Origin: Streptomyces aquilus
Lineage (GTDB): Bacteria; Actinomycetota; Actinomycetes; Streptomycetales; Streptomycetaceae
Length of the DNA stretch: 64,000 nucleotides
Reading direction: 5' to 3'
Assembly: GCF_003955715.1 (NCBI RefSeq)
Contig: NZ_CP034463.1
Location: 6,572,001 to 6,636,000, forward strand
Below are positions 1 to 7,844 of this stretch, piece after piece. The notes below the pieces were generated by a model. The model was not told where the DNA came from. It made no database searches and saw only the letters and a list, made by a program, of their open reading frames with translations. Position 1 is the stretch's first letter. The number at the start of each line of letters is the position of its first letter. Made by a program: the position numbers and the translations under genes.

Positions 1-651
1 CGCCCCCATCACGAAGTCCTCGGCCAGCGCCAGGACTTCCTCCCGGTACTGCCGCAACCCGTGGCCATCGGCGTGTACTTCGAACCGGCACACATCCCGG
101 TTCGCCTTCTTCGCCCGCGCCGCGAGGCGGAACGACAGCTCCGGGTCGGTCCGTTCGTCATGCGTGCCGTGCACGACCAGCACCCGCCGCCCCGCGAGCT
201 GCTTCACCGGTTCGGGTGGCGCCGCCACATCCTCCTCCGGCAGCCAAGGGGCCAGCGCCACGACGGAGTTGACGGCCTCGTGGCCGCCCGCGTGGAGCGC
301 CGCCCGGCCGCCCATCCCGACTCCGGCGAGGCACACGGAGACGTCGCCGTAACGTCGTACGACCTCGTCCGCGGCCCACGCCGCGTCGCGCGCGAGATGG
401 GCCTCCGAGCCGTTCCAGCCGCGATAGCGGTAGTGGACGACGTGCGTGGCCAGCCCGTCCTCGCGGCCCGCGCGGGCCAGTCGGCGGCCGAGGGCGCGGA
501 CGGCGGCGTTGGCCATCATGGGCGACGGCCTGCGTTCGGAGACCTCCTCGCCGCCGGGGAGCAGCAGCACCACGCCGCTCACCGCCGTCGGTTCCGGGCC
601 CGGTGCCCGCCCCAGCCGGGCCGTGCGAACCGGCGTCGATTGCTGTGCCAT
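1..651 (-). CDS. Alpha/beta hydrolase fold protein without nucleophile Ser (partial, runs off left edge)
   Basis: Read leftward from the ATG at 651; the frame stays open to base 1, so the C-terminus is missing. The protein begins MAQQSTPVRT and has the dienelactone-hydrolase-like layout: a GVVLLLPGG strand with oxyanion region, a nucleophile elbow, a late acid strand (VLVVHGTHDERTD) and a His-bearing segment (EVHADGHGLRQY). At the elbow the sequence is LAGVGMGGRAAL, so the usual Ser of G-x-S-x-G is Gly, while the candidate Asp and His remain. It may therefore be non-hydrolytic or use other chemistry. It is divergent from add. Fold call is firm, function unknown. Confidence 0.8.
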   Translation of the reverse strand, partial: MAQQSTPVRTARLGRAPGPEPTAVSGVVLLLPGGEEVSERRPSPMMANAAVRALGRRLARAGREDGLATHVVHYRYRGWNGSEAHLARDAAWAADEVVRRYGDVSVCLAGVGMGGRAALHAGGHEAVNSVVALAPWLPEEDVAAPPEPVKQLAGRRVLVVHGTHDERTDPELSFRLAARAKKANRDVCRFEVHADGHGLRQYREEVLALAEDFVMGA

Positions 652-666
652 GACAGAACAGTGTCA
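651..666. promoter_or_regulatory. Inverted repeat TGACA-n6-TGTCA at hydrolase start
   Basis: TGACA (651-655) and TGTCA (662-666) form a dyad that touches the hydrolase start codon. Its position suits autoregulation or a divergent operator, but no cognate regulator is known. Confidence 0.3.
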
Positions 667-736
667 GAAGCAACGGTGTACGCCACCTGTCGGGGCGGTC
701 ACCGTTACGTATCGGCGGTGTTGTACACCGCGCGAT

Positions 737-748
737 CTACGCGCGTAG
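737..748. promoter_or_regulatory. Palindromic operator CTACGCGCGTAG upstream of add
   Basis: A perfect 12-bp palindrome ends 16 bp before the add start codon. The identical 12-mer also precedes deoC (12402-12413) and the purine nucleoside phosphorylase gene (18809-18820). Three copies, each next to a nucleoside-catabolism gene, argue for one repressor site. The regulator is not identified. Confidence 0.75.
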
Positions 749-764
749 GAGTTAGAGTGCGGAA

Positions 765-1928
765 ATGACGAGCCAGACTGACCGGATGGGGAAGACCCCG
801 AGCTCGGACCAGATCCGCCGGGCGCCCAAGGTTCTGCTGCACGATCACCTCGACGGCGGGCTGCGTCCCGGCACGATCGTCGAGCTGGCCCGGGAGACCG
901 GGTACACCCAACTCCCCGAGCACGACGCCGACAAGCTCGGCATCTGGTTCCGCGAGGCCGCCGACTCCGGTTCGCTGGAACGGTACTTGGAGACCTTCTC
1001 GCACACCGTCGGCGTGATGCAGACCCGGGACGCGCTGGTGCGGGTCGCCGCCGAGTGCGCCGAGGACCTCGCCGCGGACGGGGTCGTCTACGCCGAGGTG
1101 CGGTACGCGCCCGAACAGCACCTGGAGAAGGGGCTGACCCTCGAAGAGGTCGTCGAGGCCGTCAACGAGGGCTTCCGGGAAGGTGAGCGGCGGGCCCGCG
1201 AGGACGGGTACCGCATCCGTGTGGGCGCCCTCCTCACCGCCATGCGGCATGCCGCCCGCGCCCTGGAGATCGCCGAACTCGCCAACCGCTACCGCGACCT
1301 GGGCGTCGTCGGCTTCGACATCGCGGGTGCCGAGGCCGGCTTCCCGCCCACCCGGCACCTCGACGCCTTCGAGTACCTCAAGCGGGAGAACAACCACTTC
1401 ACCATCCACGCCGGCGAGGCCTTCGGGCTGCCGTCGATCTGGCAGGCGCTCCAGTGGTGCGGCGCCGACCGGCTCGGGCACGGGGTGCGGATCATCGACG
1501 ACATCGAGGTGCAGGGCGACGGGAGCGTCAAGCTCGGCCGGCTCGCCTCGTACGTCCGCGACAAGCGCATCCCGTTGGAGCTGTGCCCCAGCTCCAACCT
1601 CCAGACCGGGGCCGCCGCCTCCTATGCCGAGCACCCCATCGGGCTGCTGCGGCGGCTGCATTTCCGGGCCACGGTGAACACCGACAACCGGCTGATGTCC
1701 GGCACCAGCATGAGCCGGGAATTCGAGCATCTGGTCGGAGCATTCGGCTACACGCTCGACGACATGCAGTGGTTCTCCGTCAATGCGATGAAATCAGCGT
1801 TCATTCCTTTCGATGAACGACTGGCGATGATCAATGACGTCATCAAGCCCGGATATGCCGAGCTGAAGTCCGAATGGCTGTTCCAGCAGACCGCCTCCAC
1901 CAGCGGTTCTGTGGGAGATGAGGGCTGA
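765..1928 (+). CDS. add: Adenosine deaminase
   Basis: 387 aa; deaminates adenosine and deoxyadenosine to inosine and deoxyinosine in the cytoplasm (purine salvage). Metal and catalytic motifs are visible: HDHLDG at residues 26-31, HAGEAFG from His215, GHGVR with His239, and a VNTDN motif near residue 307 carrying the metal Asp. Length is usual for actinobacterial ADA. An AGGAG lies about 13 bases before the ATG, rather far, and no better in-frame start keeps the N-terminal motif spacing. The operator palindrome at 737-748 suggests induction by nucleosides, together with deoC and PNP. Confidence 0.95.
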   Translation: MTSQTDRMGKTPSSDQIRRAPKVLLHDHLDGGLRPGTIVELARETGYTQLPEHDADKLGIWFREAADSGSLERYLETFSHTVGVMQTRDALVRVAAECAEDLAADGVVYAEVRYAPEQHLEKGLTLEEVVEAVNEGFREGERRAREDGYRIRVGALLTAMRHAARALEIAELANRYRDLGVVGFDIAGAEAGFPPTRHLDAFEYLKRENNHFTIHAGEAFGLPSIWQALQWCGADRLGHGVRIIDDIEVQGDGSVKLGRLASYVRDKRIPLELCPSSNLQTGAAASYAEHPIGLLRRLHFRATVNTDNRLMSGTSMSREFEHLVGAFGYTLDDMQWFSVNAMKSAFIPFDERLAMINDVIKPGYAELKSEWLFQQTASTSGSVGDEG

Positions 1929-1948
1929 TCGAGTGACAAAGGGGGGAT

Positions 1949-1987
1949 CGAAATGCGGACGGGCATTCACCAACCGTCCGCATTTCG
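1949..1987 (+). terminator. Strong hairpin after add
   Basis: Arms 1949-1962 and 1974-1987 are a perfect 14-bp inverted repeat with an 11-base loop. It separates add from the secreted-protein gene; no long T tract follows, as is common in Streptomyces. Confidence 0.7.
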
Positions 1988-2069
1988 ATGTTTGCGGCGG
2001 GTGGCCTGGCATGTTTACGGTCGTGGACCGCTCACACCCACCGTCATCTCATTTCGAGGACGCAATTTC

Positions 2070-2429
2070 ATGAAGCAGTCTGCTGCCAAGACCCTCGGTG
2101 TCGCCGCCCTCGGTGCCGCCTTCGCCGCCACCGGCGCGGGCGCCGCGAACGCCGCCCCGGCCGTTCCGGACGCCTCCCAGGCGCTGGACACCGTCACCAG
2201 GACGCTCCCGGCGGAGAACGTCTCCCAGGCGCTGCCCGGTGCCGGTGAGGCCCTGTCGCAGGCGCAGCCGGCGGTCGCCGCGGGCCTGTCCGCGGTGCAG
2301 CCTGCCGCCCAGAAGGTGCTCGCCGACGGCCCGACCGCCCCGGTCGCCGGCCTCCTCGGTGGTCTGCCGGTGGGCCAGACCGGTCTGCCCACGCACGGTC
2401 TGCCGGTGAACGGGCTCCCGCTGGGCTGA
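2070..2429 (+). CDS. Small secreted protein, Ala/Pro/Leu-rich
   Basis: 119 aa. GAGGA at 2056-2060 points to the ATG at 2070. The N-terminus is a Sec signal peptide (MKQS, then an Ala/Gly-rich core) with a likely cut after the AANA-A segment near residue 29. The mature part is low complexity with repeated short motifs (SQAL, VQPA) and a GLP-rich tail (GLPVGQTGLPTHGLPVNGLPLG region). No Cys, no catalytic motif. It resembles the protein at 8613-9023 in size, composition and signal peptide, so the two may be one family of exported Streptomyces proteins. Function not recognised. Confidence 0.75.
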   Translation: MKQSAAKTLGVAALGAAFAATGAGAANAAPAVPDASQALDTVTRTLPAENVSQALPGAGEALSQAQPAVAAGLSAVQPAAQKVLADGPTAPVAGLLGGLPVGQTGLPTHGLPVNGLPLG

Positions 2430-2446
2430 GCGGCGCCCTCGAACGC

Positions 2447-2486
2447 CCGAGGGGGCGCACCCGTTGATCCGGGTGCGCCCCCTCGG
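2447..2486. terminator. Bidirectional hairpin terminator
   Basis: Perfect 17-bp arms (2447-2463 and 2470-2486) with a six-base loop between convergent genes, so it can stop transcription from both sides. Confidence 0.85.
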
Positions 2487-2504
2487 CGTGTCTGCGAGCG
2501 GGAG

Positions 2505-2714
2505 TTACCAGGCGGCCTGCGTCCGGTCGGCCTTGCCCTCGGACGGGAACAGGATCCACAGCGCGATGTAGAGCAGGAACTGCGGGCCGGGCAGGAGGCA
2601 CGAGAGCAGGAAGATCACCCGCATCGTGGTCGCGGAGGTGCCGAAGCGCCGAGCCAGCGCGGCGCACACTCCGCCGATCATCCGGCCGTGGGTGGGGCGG
2701 GCAAGGCGGTTCAT
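2505..2714 (-). CDS. PspC-domain small membrane protein
   Basis: 69 aa. Two ATGs lie in tandem (2717 and 2714); AAGGAG lies 6 bases before the second, which I chose. The sequence MNRLARPTHGRMIGGVCAALARRFG matches the PspC family start, followed by one strongly hydrophobic helix (VIFLLSCLLPGPQFLLYIALWILF) and a short charged tail. PspC proteins are inner-membrane components of envelope-stress responses; many Streptomyces carry several short copies of unknown role. Alone here, no pspA nearby. Confidence 0.85.
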   Translation of the reverse strand: MNRLARPTHGRMIGGVCAALARRFGTSATTMRVIFLLSCLLPGPQFLLYIALWILFPSEGKADRTQAAW

Positions 2715-2815
2715 CATCTGCTCCTTCGTGAGCGTCGCGGAGGCTTCTTCACCGGCTTGTCCGGTCGCCTCATCTGCCTTCAACGCTACGGAGACGAAGG
2801 GGGCAAAGCGTCGCT

Positions 2816-3355
2816 CTACGGTGCGATCCCGACCCTGGGAAACGTCGGGGTCCGACCCTGAGCCGCTTCCTCCTGGGGAACGGCCCTCCGCGCGTGGCGG
2901 CGCAGCCAGGAGCGGGACACGGGCACGACGGCGACATGGGCGAGCACCACGCCGGCCGTGTTCAGGAGCAGGGAGTCCACGTCCGGGACCCGGCCGGGCA
3001 CGCCGGTCTGGAGCAGCAGGATGCCGAGGGAGACCAGGGCGCCCGCGAGGGCCGTACGGATCAGGGACCCCAGCGTCGAGGTCCACAGCCTGCCGTGGGT
3101 CGTCGGCAGCAGCACACCGAGCGGAGCCAGCAGCGCCAGCCCTTCCGCGATCCGCCGGGCCGCCTCGGGCCGGCCCAGGGCCAGGTCGGCCCGGATGCCG
3201 GCGAACGGCGTCAGATTGGGCGGCATCACCCAGGGCACGTCCAGGGGACGCAGCGTGAACCAGGCGACGAACGCGAGGTGTGCGACGAGGAGGACACCCC
3301 CCGCCGCACGGACACGGATCGCGGCGTTGCCGCCGATGAAGCCTTCACGCTGCAC
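2816..3355 (-). CDS. VanZ-family membrane protein
   Basis: 179 aa from a GTG preceded by an A/G-rich AGGGGGGC. It has VanZ-like features: an N-terminal helix (VLLVAHLAFVAWFTLRPL), the NLTPFAGI segment (VanZ proteins carry N-x-x-P-F), two or three further helices, and the DVDSLLLNTAGVVL segment corresponding to the family's D-V/I-D-D-x-x-x-N-T-x-G motif. VanZ in enterococci modestly raises teicoplanin resistance; the actinobacterial homologues have no proven role. Monocistronic by spacing. Confidence 0.85.
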   Translation of the reverse strand: MQREGFIGGNAAIRVRAAGGVLLVAHLAFVAWFTLRPLDVPWVMPPNLTPFAGIRADLALGRPEAARRIAEGLALLAPLGVLLPTTHGRLWTSTLGSLIRTALAGALVSLGILLLQTGVPGRVPDVDSLLLNTAGVVLAHVAVVPVSRSWLRRHARRAVPQEEAAQGRTPTFPRVGIAP

Positions 3356-3459
3356 GCCCCCCTAGACGCCGGGCCCGGCGCGATCGGTTCCGGAATACCC
3401 CGATGCGCCTGGGTGAGGCGTGCGCCACAGGGGTACGCCGACCGCCCGGCCCGGGCCCG

Positions 3460-4074
3460 TCAGCCGCCCGTGACCTCGGAGGACGGCGCCTTCTCGGTGT
3501 TCGGGGCGGCCCGGACGTCGTCCGTGCACTCGTAACTGCGCAGCGGGGCCTTGTCCGGGCCGCCGAGGATGACCGAGCCGTCGCCCTCGGCCGCCGCCGA
3601 ATCGGAGAACGTGCACACGATCTGGGCGAGCGCGGAGTCGGTGAGGGCGTCCGGCGGGAAGCTGAGCCTCAGGGTGTCGTCAGGGTCCCCGGGACGCGGC
3701 CCGCTCACCGTGATGCCGTCGCGGACCGTGGTGGTGTACCCGGCCTCCTGCTCACCGGACGACGGGGCCGCCGCGAGCTGGTTGAGCAGCTCCTGCGCGA
3801 CCTCGACCCGACGCCGCGAGTCCGCCGTACCGTCCTCGACGCTCACCGTCCGGTCGACGGCCACCAGCGACGCACCGCACAGCAGGAACACCTGCACCGG
3901 CAGCCCGCGCGAGGACTGCGTCGAGATGTCCGGCGAGGAGGCGGAGCAGGCCACCCGGGACGGCGCGGGACCGAAGTCGGTCGGCACCTCGGTGGCCCGG
4001 ATGCCGCACCCCGTGAGCACCGCGGCCAGTACGGGCAACGCCACCGGCAGCGCGAGAAGACGTCGTACGCTCAT
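3460..4074 (-). CDS. afsQ3: Lipoprotein AfsQ3
   Basis: 204 aa with a lipoprotein signal peptide ending in LTGC (Cys23). The mature part has four more Cys and no recognisable enzyme motif, but resembles the GerMN-like lipoproteins found beside two-component systems. Its start overlaps the afsQ2 stop by 4 bp, so it is translationally coupled as the third gene of afsQ1-afsQ2-afsQ3. In S. coelicolor this lipoprotein belongs to the AfsQ system, which affects antibiotic production in response to nitrogen and phosphate conditions. A sensory accessory role outside the membrane is inference. Confidence 0.88.
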   Translation of the reverse strand: MSVRRLLALPVALPVLAAVLTGCGIRATEVPTDFGPAPSRVACSASSPDISTQSSRGLPVQVFLLCGASLVAVDRTVSVEDGTADSRRRVEVAQELLNQLAAAPSSGEQEAGYTTTVRDGITVSGPRPGDPDDTLRLSFPPDALTDSALAQIVCTFSDSAAAEGDGSVILGGPDKAPLRSYECTDDVRAAPNTEKAPSSEVTGG

Positions 4075-5639
4075 GGGCTCTTCTTCTCCTCGCCCTCCTG
4101 CGCCAGCTCCGACACGTCCCTGGGCAGCCGCAGCGTGAACACCGCGCCGCCCTCGGGGGAGTTGGCGGCGGTGATCTCGCCGCCGTGGATGTGGGCGTTC
4201 TCCAGGGCGATGGAGAGGCCGAGTCCGCTGCCCTCGGAGCGGGGGCGGGAGGCGCTCGCCTTGTAGAAGCGGTCGAAGACGTGCGGCAGGACGTCCTCGG
4301 GGATGCCGGGCCCGTGGTCGCGCACCTCGATGACGACCTCGGCGGCCTCGCCGCCCTCGGCGTCCGCCGTGCGCACCGCCACCCGTACCGGGGAGCCGCC
4401 GTGCTTGAGGGCGTTGCCGATCAGGTTCGCCAGGATCACGTCCAGGCGGCGCGGGTCGAGGCGGGCGTGGATGCCGCGCTCGGCGTCCAGGTCGACCGCG
4501 TCCAGCCAGGCCCGCGCGTCGATGCAGGCGGTGATCTGGTCGGCGACGTCGACGTCGTCCAGGACGAGGCGGGCGGTGCCCGCGTCGAAGCGGGTGACCT
4601 CCATGAGGTTCTCGACGAGGTCGTTGAGGCGGCGGGTCTCGCTGACCACCAGCCGCACCGCCGGCTCGATCATCGGGTCCATCGAACCCGACTCCGCCTC
4701 CAGCTCCTCCTCCAGGATCTCCGTCACGGCGGTGATCGCGGTGAGCGGCGTGCGCAGCTCATGGCTCATGTCCGCCACGAACCGCCGGGACGCGTCGTCC
4801 CGCGCGGCCATGTCGTCGACCCGTTTCTCCAGCGCCTCGGCCGCGTCGTTGAACGTCCGTGACAGATCGGCGAGTTCGTCGGTCCCGGACACCCGCAGCC
4901 GGGTGTCCAGCTTGCCCTCGCCCAGCCGGCGCGCGGCGACGCCGAGCCGGTGCACCGGCTTCAGTACGGTCGTGGCGGCGGCCTGCGCGAGCAGCGCCGA
5001 GCCGATCAGGGCGAGACCGGTCGCGATACCCAGCGACCAGGCAAGGGAGTTGAGGTCCTTCGCCTCCGGCTCCAGGGACTTCAGCATGTACCCGGTGGTG
5101 CCGCCGTTGATGACCTTCGTACCGGCCACCAGATACGGGGTGCCGTCCTCCACCACGCGCTGCCAGTACAGGTGGTACGCGTACTTGTTGTGGGAGTCGA
5201 CCTTCTGTTCCTCGTTCACCGCCGTGCGCAGCGACTTGGGCACGTCCTGGAGCGAGAAGCCGTTCAGGGCACCGGAGTTGGCGGAGATGTCCGTGCCGTC
5301 GGAGTCCTGCGCGACGAGCAGCACGCTGAAGCGCTGGCTGCTCGTTGCCATCTCCCGGGCGGTGCGCTGGAGTTCGTACTGCTCGGGGTGGGCGCGCAGC
5401 AGGCCCGCGCGGTTCTGCATCTCCTGCTGGAAGTCCCGCAGCACCGCGTCCTGGGTACGGGTGAGCACGGCCTCGCGATTCAGCCAGTACGCGATCCCGG
5501 ACGCCGACACGGCGGCGGTGAGTGCGACGAGACCGAAGACGACGACGAGCCGCAGCCGCAGACTGGTGAAACGCAGCCGCGACAGATGTCCCTTGCGAGC
5601 CGCGGCCCAGCCGCGGACCCCCCCTTGCGCTTGGGTCAC
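4071..5639 (-). CDS. afsQ2: Sensor histidine kinase AfsQ2
   Basis: 522 aa. Order: cytoplasmic N-tail, first TM helix (about 28-48), extracellular sensor region of about 150 residues, second TM helix (about 198-220), HAMP linker, HisKA domain with MSHELRTPLTA (phospho-acceptor His293), then a HATPase domain with NLIGNALKHGG (N box), DHGPGIP (G1), FDRFYKA (F box) and GSGLGLSI (G2). All catalytic boxes are intact. It overlaps afsQ1 and afsQ3 by 4 bp each. It phosphorylates AfsQ1; the external signal is not known for certain. Confidence 0.95.
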   Translation of the reverse strand: MTQAQGGVRGWAAARKGHLSRLRFTSLRLRLVVVFGLVALTAAVSASGIAYWLNREAVLTRTQDAVLRDFQQEMQNRAGLLRAHPEQYELQRTAREMATSSQRFSVLLVAQDSDGTDISANSGALNGFSLQDVPKSLRTAVNEEQKVDSHNKYAYHLYWQRVVEDGTPYLVAGTKVINGGTTGYMLKSLEPEAKDLNSLAWSLGIATGLALIGSALLAQAAATTVLKPVHRLGVAARRLGEGKLDTRLRVSGTDELADLSRTFNDAAEALEKRVDDMAARDDASRRFVADMSHELRTPLTAITAVTEILEEELEAESGSMDPMIEPAVRLVVSETRRLNDLVENLMEVTRFDAGTARLVLDDVDVADQITACIDARAWLDAVDLDAERGIHARLDPRRLDVILANLIGNALKHGGSPVRVAVRTADAEGGEAAEVVIEVRDHGPGIPEDVLPHVFDRFYKASASRPRSEGSGLGLSIALENAHIHGGEITAANSPEGGAVFTLRLPRDVSELAQEGEEKKSP

Positions 5640-6313
5640 TGAGGCGTGTCCAGCCGGTAGCCGACACCACGGACCGTACGGATCAGCGTCGGGGAGGACG
5701 GCACGTCCTCGACCTTGGCGCGCAGCCGCTGCACACAGGCGTCGACGAGCCGCGAGTCACCGAGGTAGTCGTGCTCCCAGACCAGGCGCAGGAGTTGCTG
5801 CCGGGACAGCGCCTGCCCGGGCCGCCGGCTCAGCTCAAGGAGGAGCCGCAGCTCGGTCGGCGTCAGCTGTAGGTCCTCGCCGTTCTTGGTGACGGTCATG
5901 GCGGCCCGGTCGATGACCAGACTGCCGAAGGTCGCCGCGTCGTTCGCCTCCCGCTCGCCGCGCCGCAGCACGGCACGGATTCGGGCGTCGAGCACCCGCC
6001 CCTGCACGGGTTTGACGACGTAGTCGTCGGCACCGGACTCCAGGCCGACCACCACGTCGATGTCGTCACTGCGCGCGGTCAGCAGAATGATCGGCAACTG
6101 GTCCGTGCGCCGGATGCGCCGGCACACCTCGAACCCGTCGATGCCGGGCAGCATGACATCCAGCACGATCAGGTCCGGCCGCTGCTCACGCAGCAGCTTC
6201 AGGCCGTCCTCGCCGGTGGCAGCGGTGGCAACCCGGTGACCCTGGCGCGTCAGAGACAGCTCCAGGGCCGTACGGATGGCGTCGTCGTCCTCGATCAGCA
6301 ACAGGGAAGGCAC
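5636..6313 (-). CDS. afsQ1: Response regulator AfsQ1 (OmpR/PhoB family)
   Basis: 225 aa from the GTG at 6313, the length I recall for S. coelicolor AfsQ1; an ATG three codons upstream (6322) is the alternative. The receiver has acidic pocket EDDD (8-11), phospho-acceptor Asp52 in VLDVMLPG, the LLTAR switch Thr and K-P at VVKPVQG. The C-terminal winged helix has LTPTELRLL and a terminal RTVRGVGYRL. It controls sigQ and antibiotic regulators in S. coelicolor. The box at 6422-6437 lies in its divergent promoter region, consistent with autoregulation. Confidence 0.96.
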   Translation of the reverse strand: MPSLLLIEDDDAIRTALELSLTRQGHRVATAATGEDGLKLLREQRPDLIVLDVMLPGIDGFEVCRRIRRTDQLPIILLTARSDDIDVVVGLESGADDYVVKPVQGRVLDARIRAVLRRGEREANDAATFGSLVIDRAAMTVTKNGEDLQLTPTELRLLLELSRRPGQALSRQQLLRLVWEHDYLGDSRLVDACVQRLRAKVEDVPSSPTLIRTVRGVGYRLDTPQ

Positions 6314-6421
6314 GGGGCTCATTCTGGCCCATGGTGGGGTGGGGTTTCGACACCTGTACGGGTACGTGCACATACCGCTGCACTCAGTGATCGGCCTGTG
6401 CGATTCCTGGGACAAGGCCCT

Positions 6422-6437
6422 GTGACAGGTCTGTGAC
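6422..6437. promoter_or_regulatory. AfsQ1 binding site (GTGAC-n6-GTGAC)
   Basis: GTGAC at 6422-6426 and 6433-6437, separated by six bases, fits the direct-repeat consensus GTnAC-n6-GTnAC described for AfsQ1. It lies in the 244-bp region between afsQ1 and sigQ, where AfsQ1 is known to bind in S. coelicolor. Confidence 0.8.
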
Positions 6438-6557
6438 AGTCGGCGGACACGGCCATGAAGGTGCGAGGGCAAGCTTTTCGGCACAGGCAAGGAAGCGGCA
6501 ACGAACTCCAGCGCCTGAGCAAGCCGAACACCGGAAGTCCACGACGGGGGGCGCGAG

Positions 6558-7301
6558 ATGAACACGCTGCACAGCAACAGCACCAGCGCAGTGATCACGC
6601 GTCTGCACGACGTGAACGGGGGCCGGGGTTCCGAGAAGTCCGGTGCCGTGAGCGGGCGGGGGTGCGCTCGCGGCACCGGGCGTCAGCACACCGCGTACAT
6701 GACGGTGGTTGACGGTTTCACGGGGGAATCGCACGGGGGTGCGGCGTACGGGGAGGGCTCGGGGGAGCGTCGGTCACTGTCGGAGGCGGAGTTCACCGCC
6801 TACGTCCAGGAGCGCCGTGCCTCCCTGTACGCAACCGCCTACCACCTCACCGGGGACCGCTTCGAGGCCGAGGACCTGCTGCAGAGCGCGCTGTTCTCGA
6901 CGTACAAGGCCTGGGACCGGATCAGTGACAAGGCCGCGGTCGGGGGCTACCTCCGCCGCACCATGACGAATCTGCACATCAGCGCGTGGCGCCGCCGCAA
7001 GCTGAACGAGTACCCGACCGAGGAACTGCCGGAGACGCCCGGCGACACGGACGCGATGCGCGGCACCGAACTGCGCGCGGTCCTGTGGCAGGCGCTGGCC
7101 CGGCTGCCCGAACTCCAGCGGACGATGCTGGTCCTGCGTTACTACGAGGGCCGCACCGACCCGGAGATCGCGGAGATCCTCGACATCAGTGTCGGCACGG
7201 TCAAGTCGAGCATCTGGCGGTCGCTCCGCCGGCTGCGCGAGGACGAGGTCCTCAGCCACGGCCGTGACGAGGAGAACGCCTTCGGGGAGCTTGTCGCCTG
7301 A
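6558..7301 (+). CDS. sigQ: RNA polymerase ECF sigma factor SigQ
   Basis: 247 aa, starting at the ATG preceded by a G-rich ribosome site. A low-complexity, basic N-terminal extension of about 70 residues precedes sigma region 2 (EFTAYVQERRASLYATAYHL, DRFEAEDLLQSALFSTYKAW) and region 4 (RLPELQRTMLVLRYYEGRTDPEIAEILDISVGTVKSS with its HTH), the layout of the SigE-like group common in Streptomyces. It is divergent from afsQ1 and is an AfsQ1 target in S. coelicolor, where it counteracts antibiotic production. No anti-sigma gene is adjacent. Confidence 0.93.
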   Translation: MNTLHSNSTSAVITRLHDVNGGRGSEKSGAVSGRGCARGTGRQHTAYMTVVDGFTGESHGGAAYGEGSGERRSLSEAEFTAYVQERRASLYATAYHLTGDRFEAEDLLQSALFSTYKAWDRISDKAAVGGYLRRTMTNLHISAWRRRKLNEYPTEELPETPGDTDAMRGTELRAVLWQALARLPELQRTMLVLRYYEGRTDPEIAEILDISVGTVKSSIWRSLRRLREDEVLSHGRDEENAFGELVA

Positions 7302-7305
7302 AGGT

Positions 7306-7429
7306 TGGGGGGGAGCACCACCACGGGGAAGCACCACCACGGGGGAGCGGTAACGGTGGTGCGGTAGTACGGGGGAGCAGTAACCGGGGGGTTTCACGGG
7401 GGAAGCACCACGGGGGAACACGGGGGATG
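7306..7429 (+). repeat. G-run repeat tract downstream of sigQ
   Basis: Imperfect units of the type CAC(GGGGG)A/AGCACCAC recur about every 15-25 bases, giving eight runs of four or more G in roughly 125 bases on the sigQ mRNA strand. No ORF is plausible here. It could fold as a G-quadruplex in the sigQ 3' region or be slippage-derived. Confidence 0.6.
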
Positions 7430-7430
7430 G

Positions 7431-7470
7431 CGGGGCTGGAGGGCCGGGGGGTCCGTCCAGCCCCGTTTTC
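7431..7470 (+). terminator. Rho-independent terminator of sigQ
   Basis: Arms CGGGGCTGGA (7431-7440) and TCCAGCCCCG (7456-7465) are followed by TTTTCTT, a canonical intrinsic terminator with a U tract. Its left half directly follows the G-run tract. Confidence 0.85.
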
Positions 7471-7480
7471 TTGTGCGCGG

Positions 7481-7813
7481 TCAGCGGTGGACCGTCATGG
7501 GAGCCGCGTCGGCCCGGCTGTCTCCCACGGCGATGCTCTCGGTGGGGTCCACGCCCTCGATGGCGTACGCGTTCGTCTCGTGCTCGCCAGAGCCGTCGTA
7601 CACGCCGTCCCCGGTGTCGTCGCAGGGTTCGACCCTCACCGTGCCCAGCCGCTCGCCGACGGTGAAGACGGACTTCTCGGTGGGCAGATAGCCCCGCCCG
7701 TCGTACCTCACCAGCCCCGCGCAGGAGGCCGCGCCGCCGTCCGACTCCGTGCATCCGGCCAGGGCCAGCACCGCGGCCGTCGCCAGCAGCGCTCCCCATC
7801 TGATCGTCGTCAT
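7481..7813 (-). CDS. Small lipoprotein, DUF6281-like
   Basis: 110 aa. Signal peptide MTTIRWGALLATAAVLALAGC gives a lipobox LAGC with Cys21. The mature domain has two further Cys (CAGLVRYDGRGY and EPCDDTG), likely disulfide-linked, and reads like the small Streptomyces exported family I recall as DUF6281; that family name is from memory. It is convergent with sigQ across the terminator. Function unknown. Confidence 0.7.
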   Translation of the reverse strand: MTTIRWGALLATAAVLALAGCTESDGGAASCAGLVRYDGRGYLPTEKSVFTVGERLGTVRVEPCDDTGDGVYDGSGEHETNAYAIEGVDPTESIAVGDSRADAAPMTVHR

Positions 7814-7844
7814 GGTCCTACGACGACGGAGGCCCCGAAGACGT

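Noticed and set aside
7306..7429. Repeat tract considered as a CRISPR array
   Set aside because: Units are degenerate G-runs of uneven spacing, with no unique spacers or cas genes.
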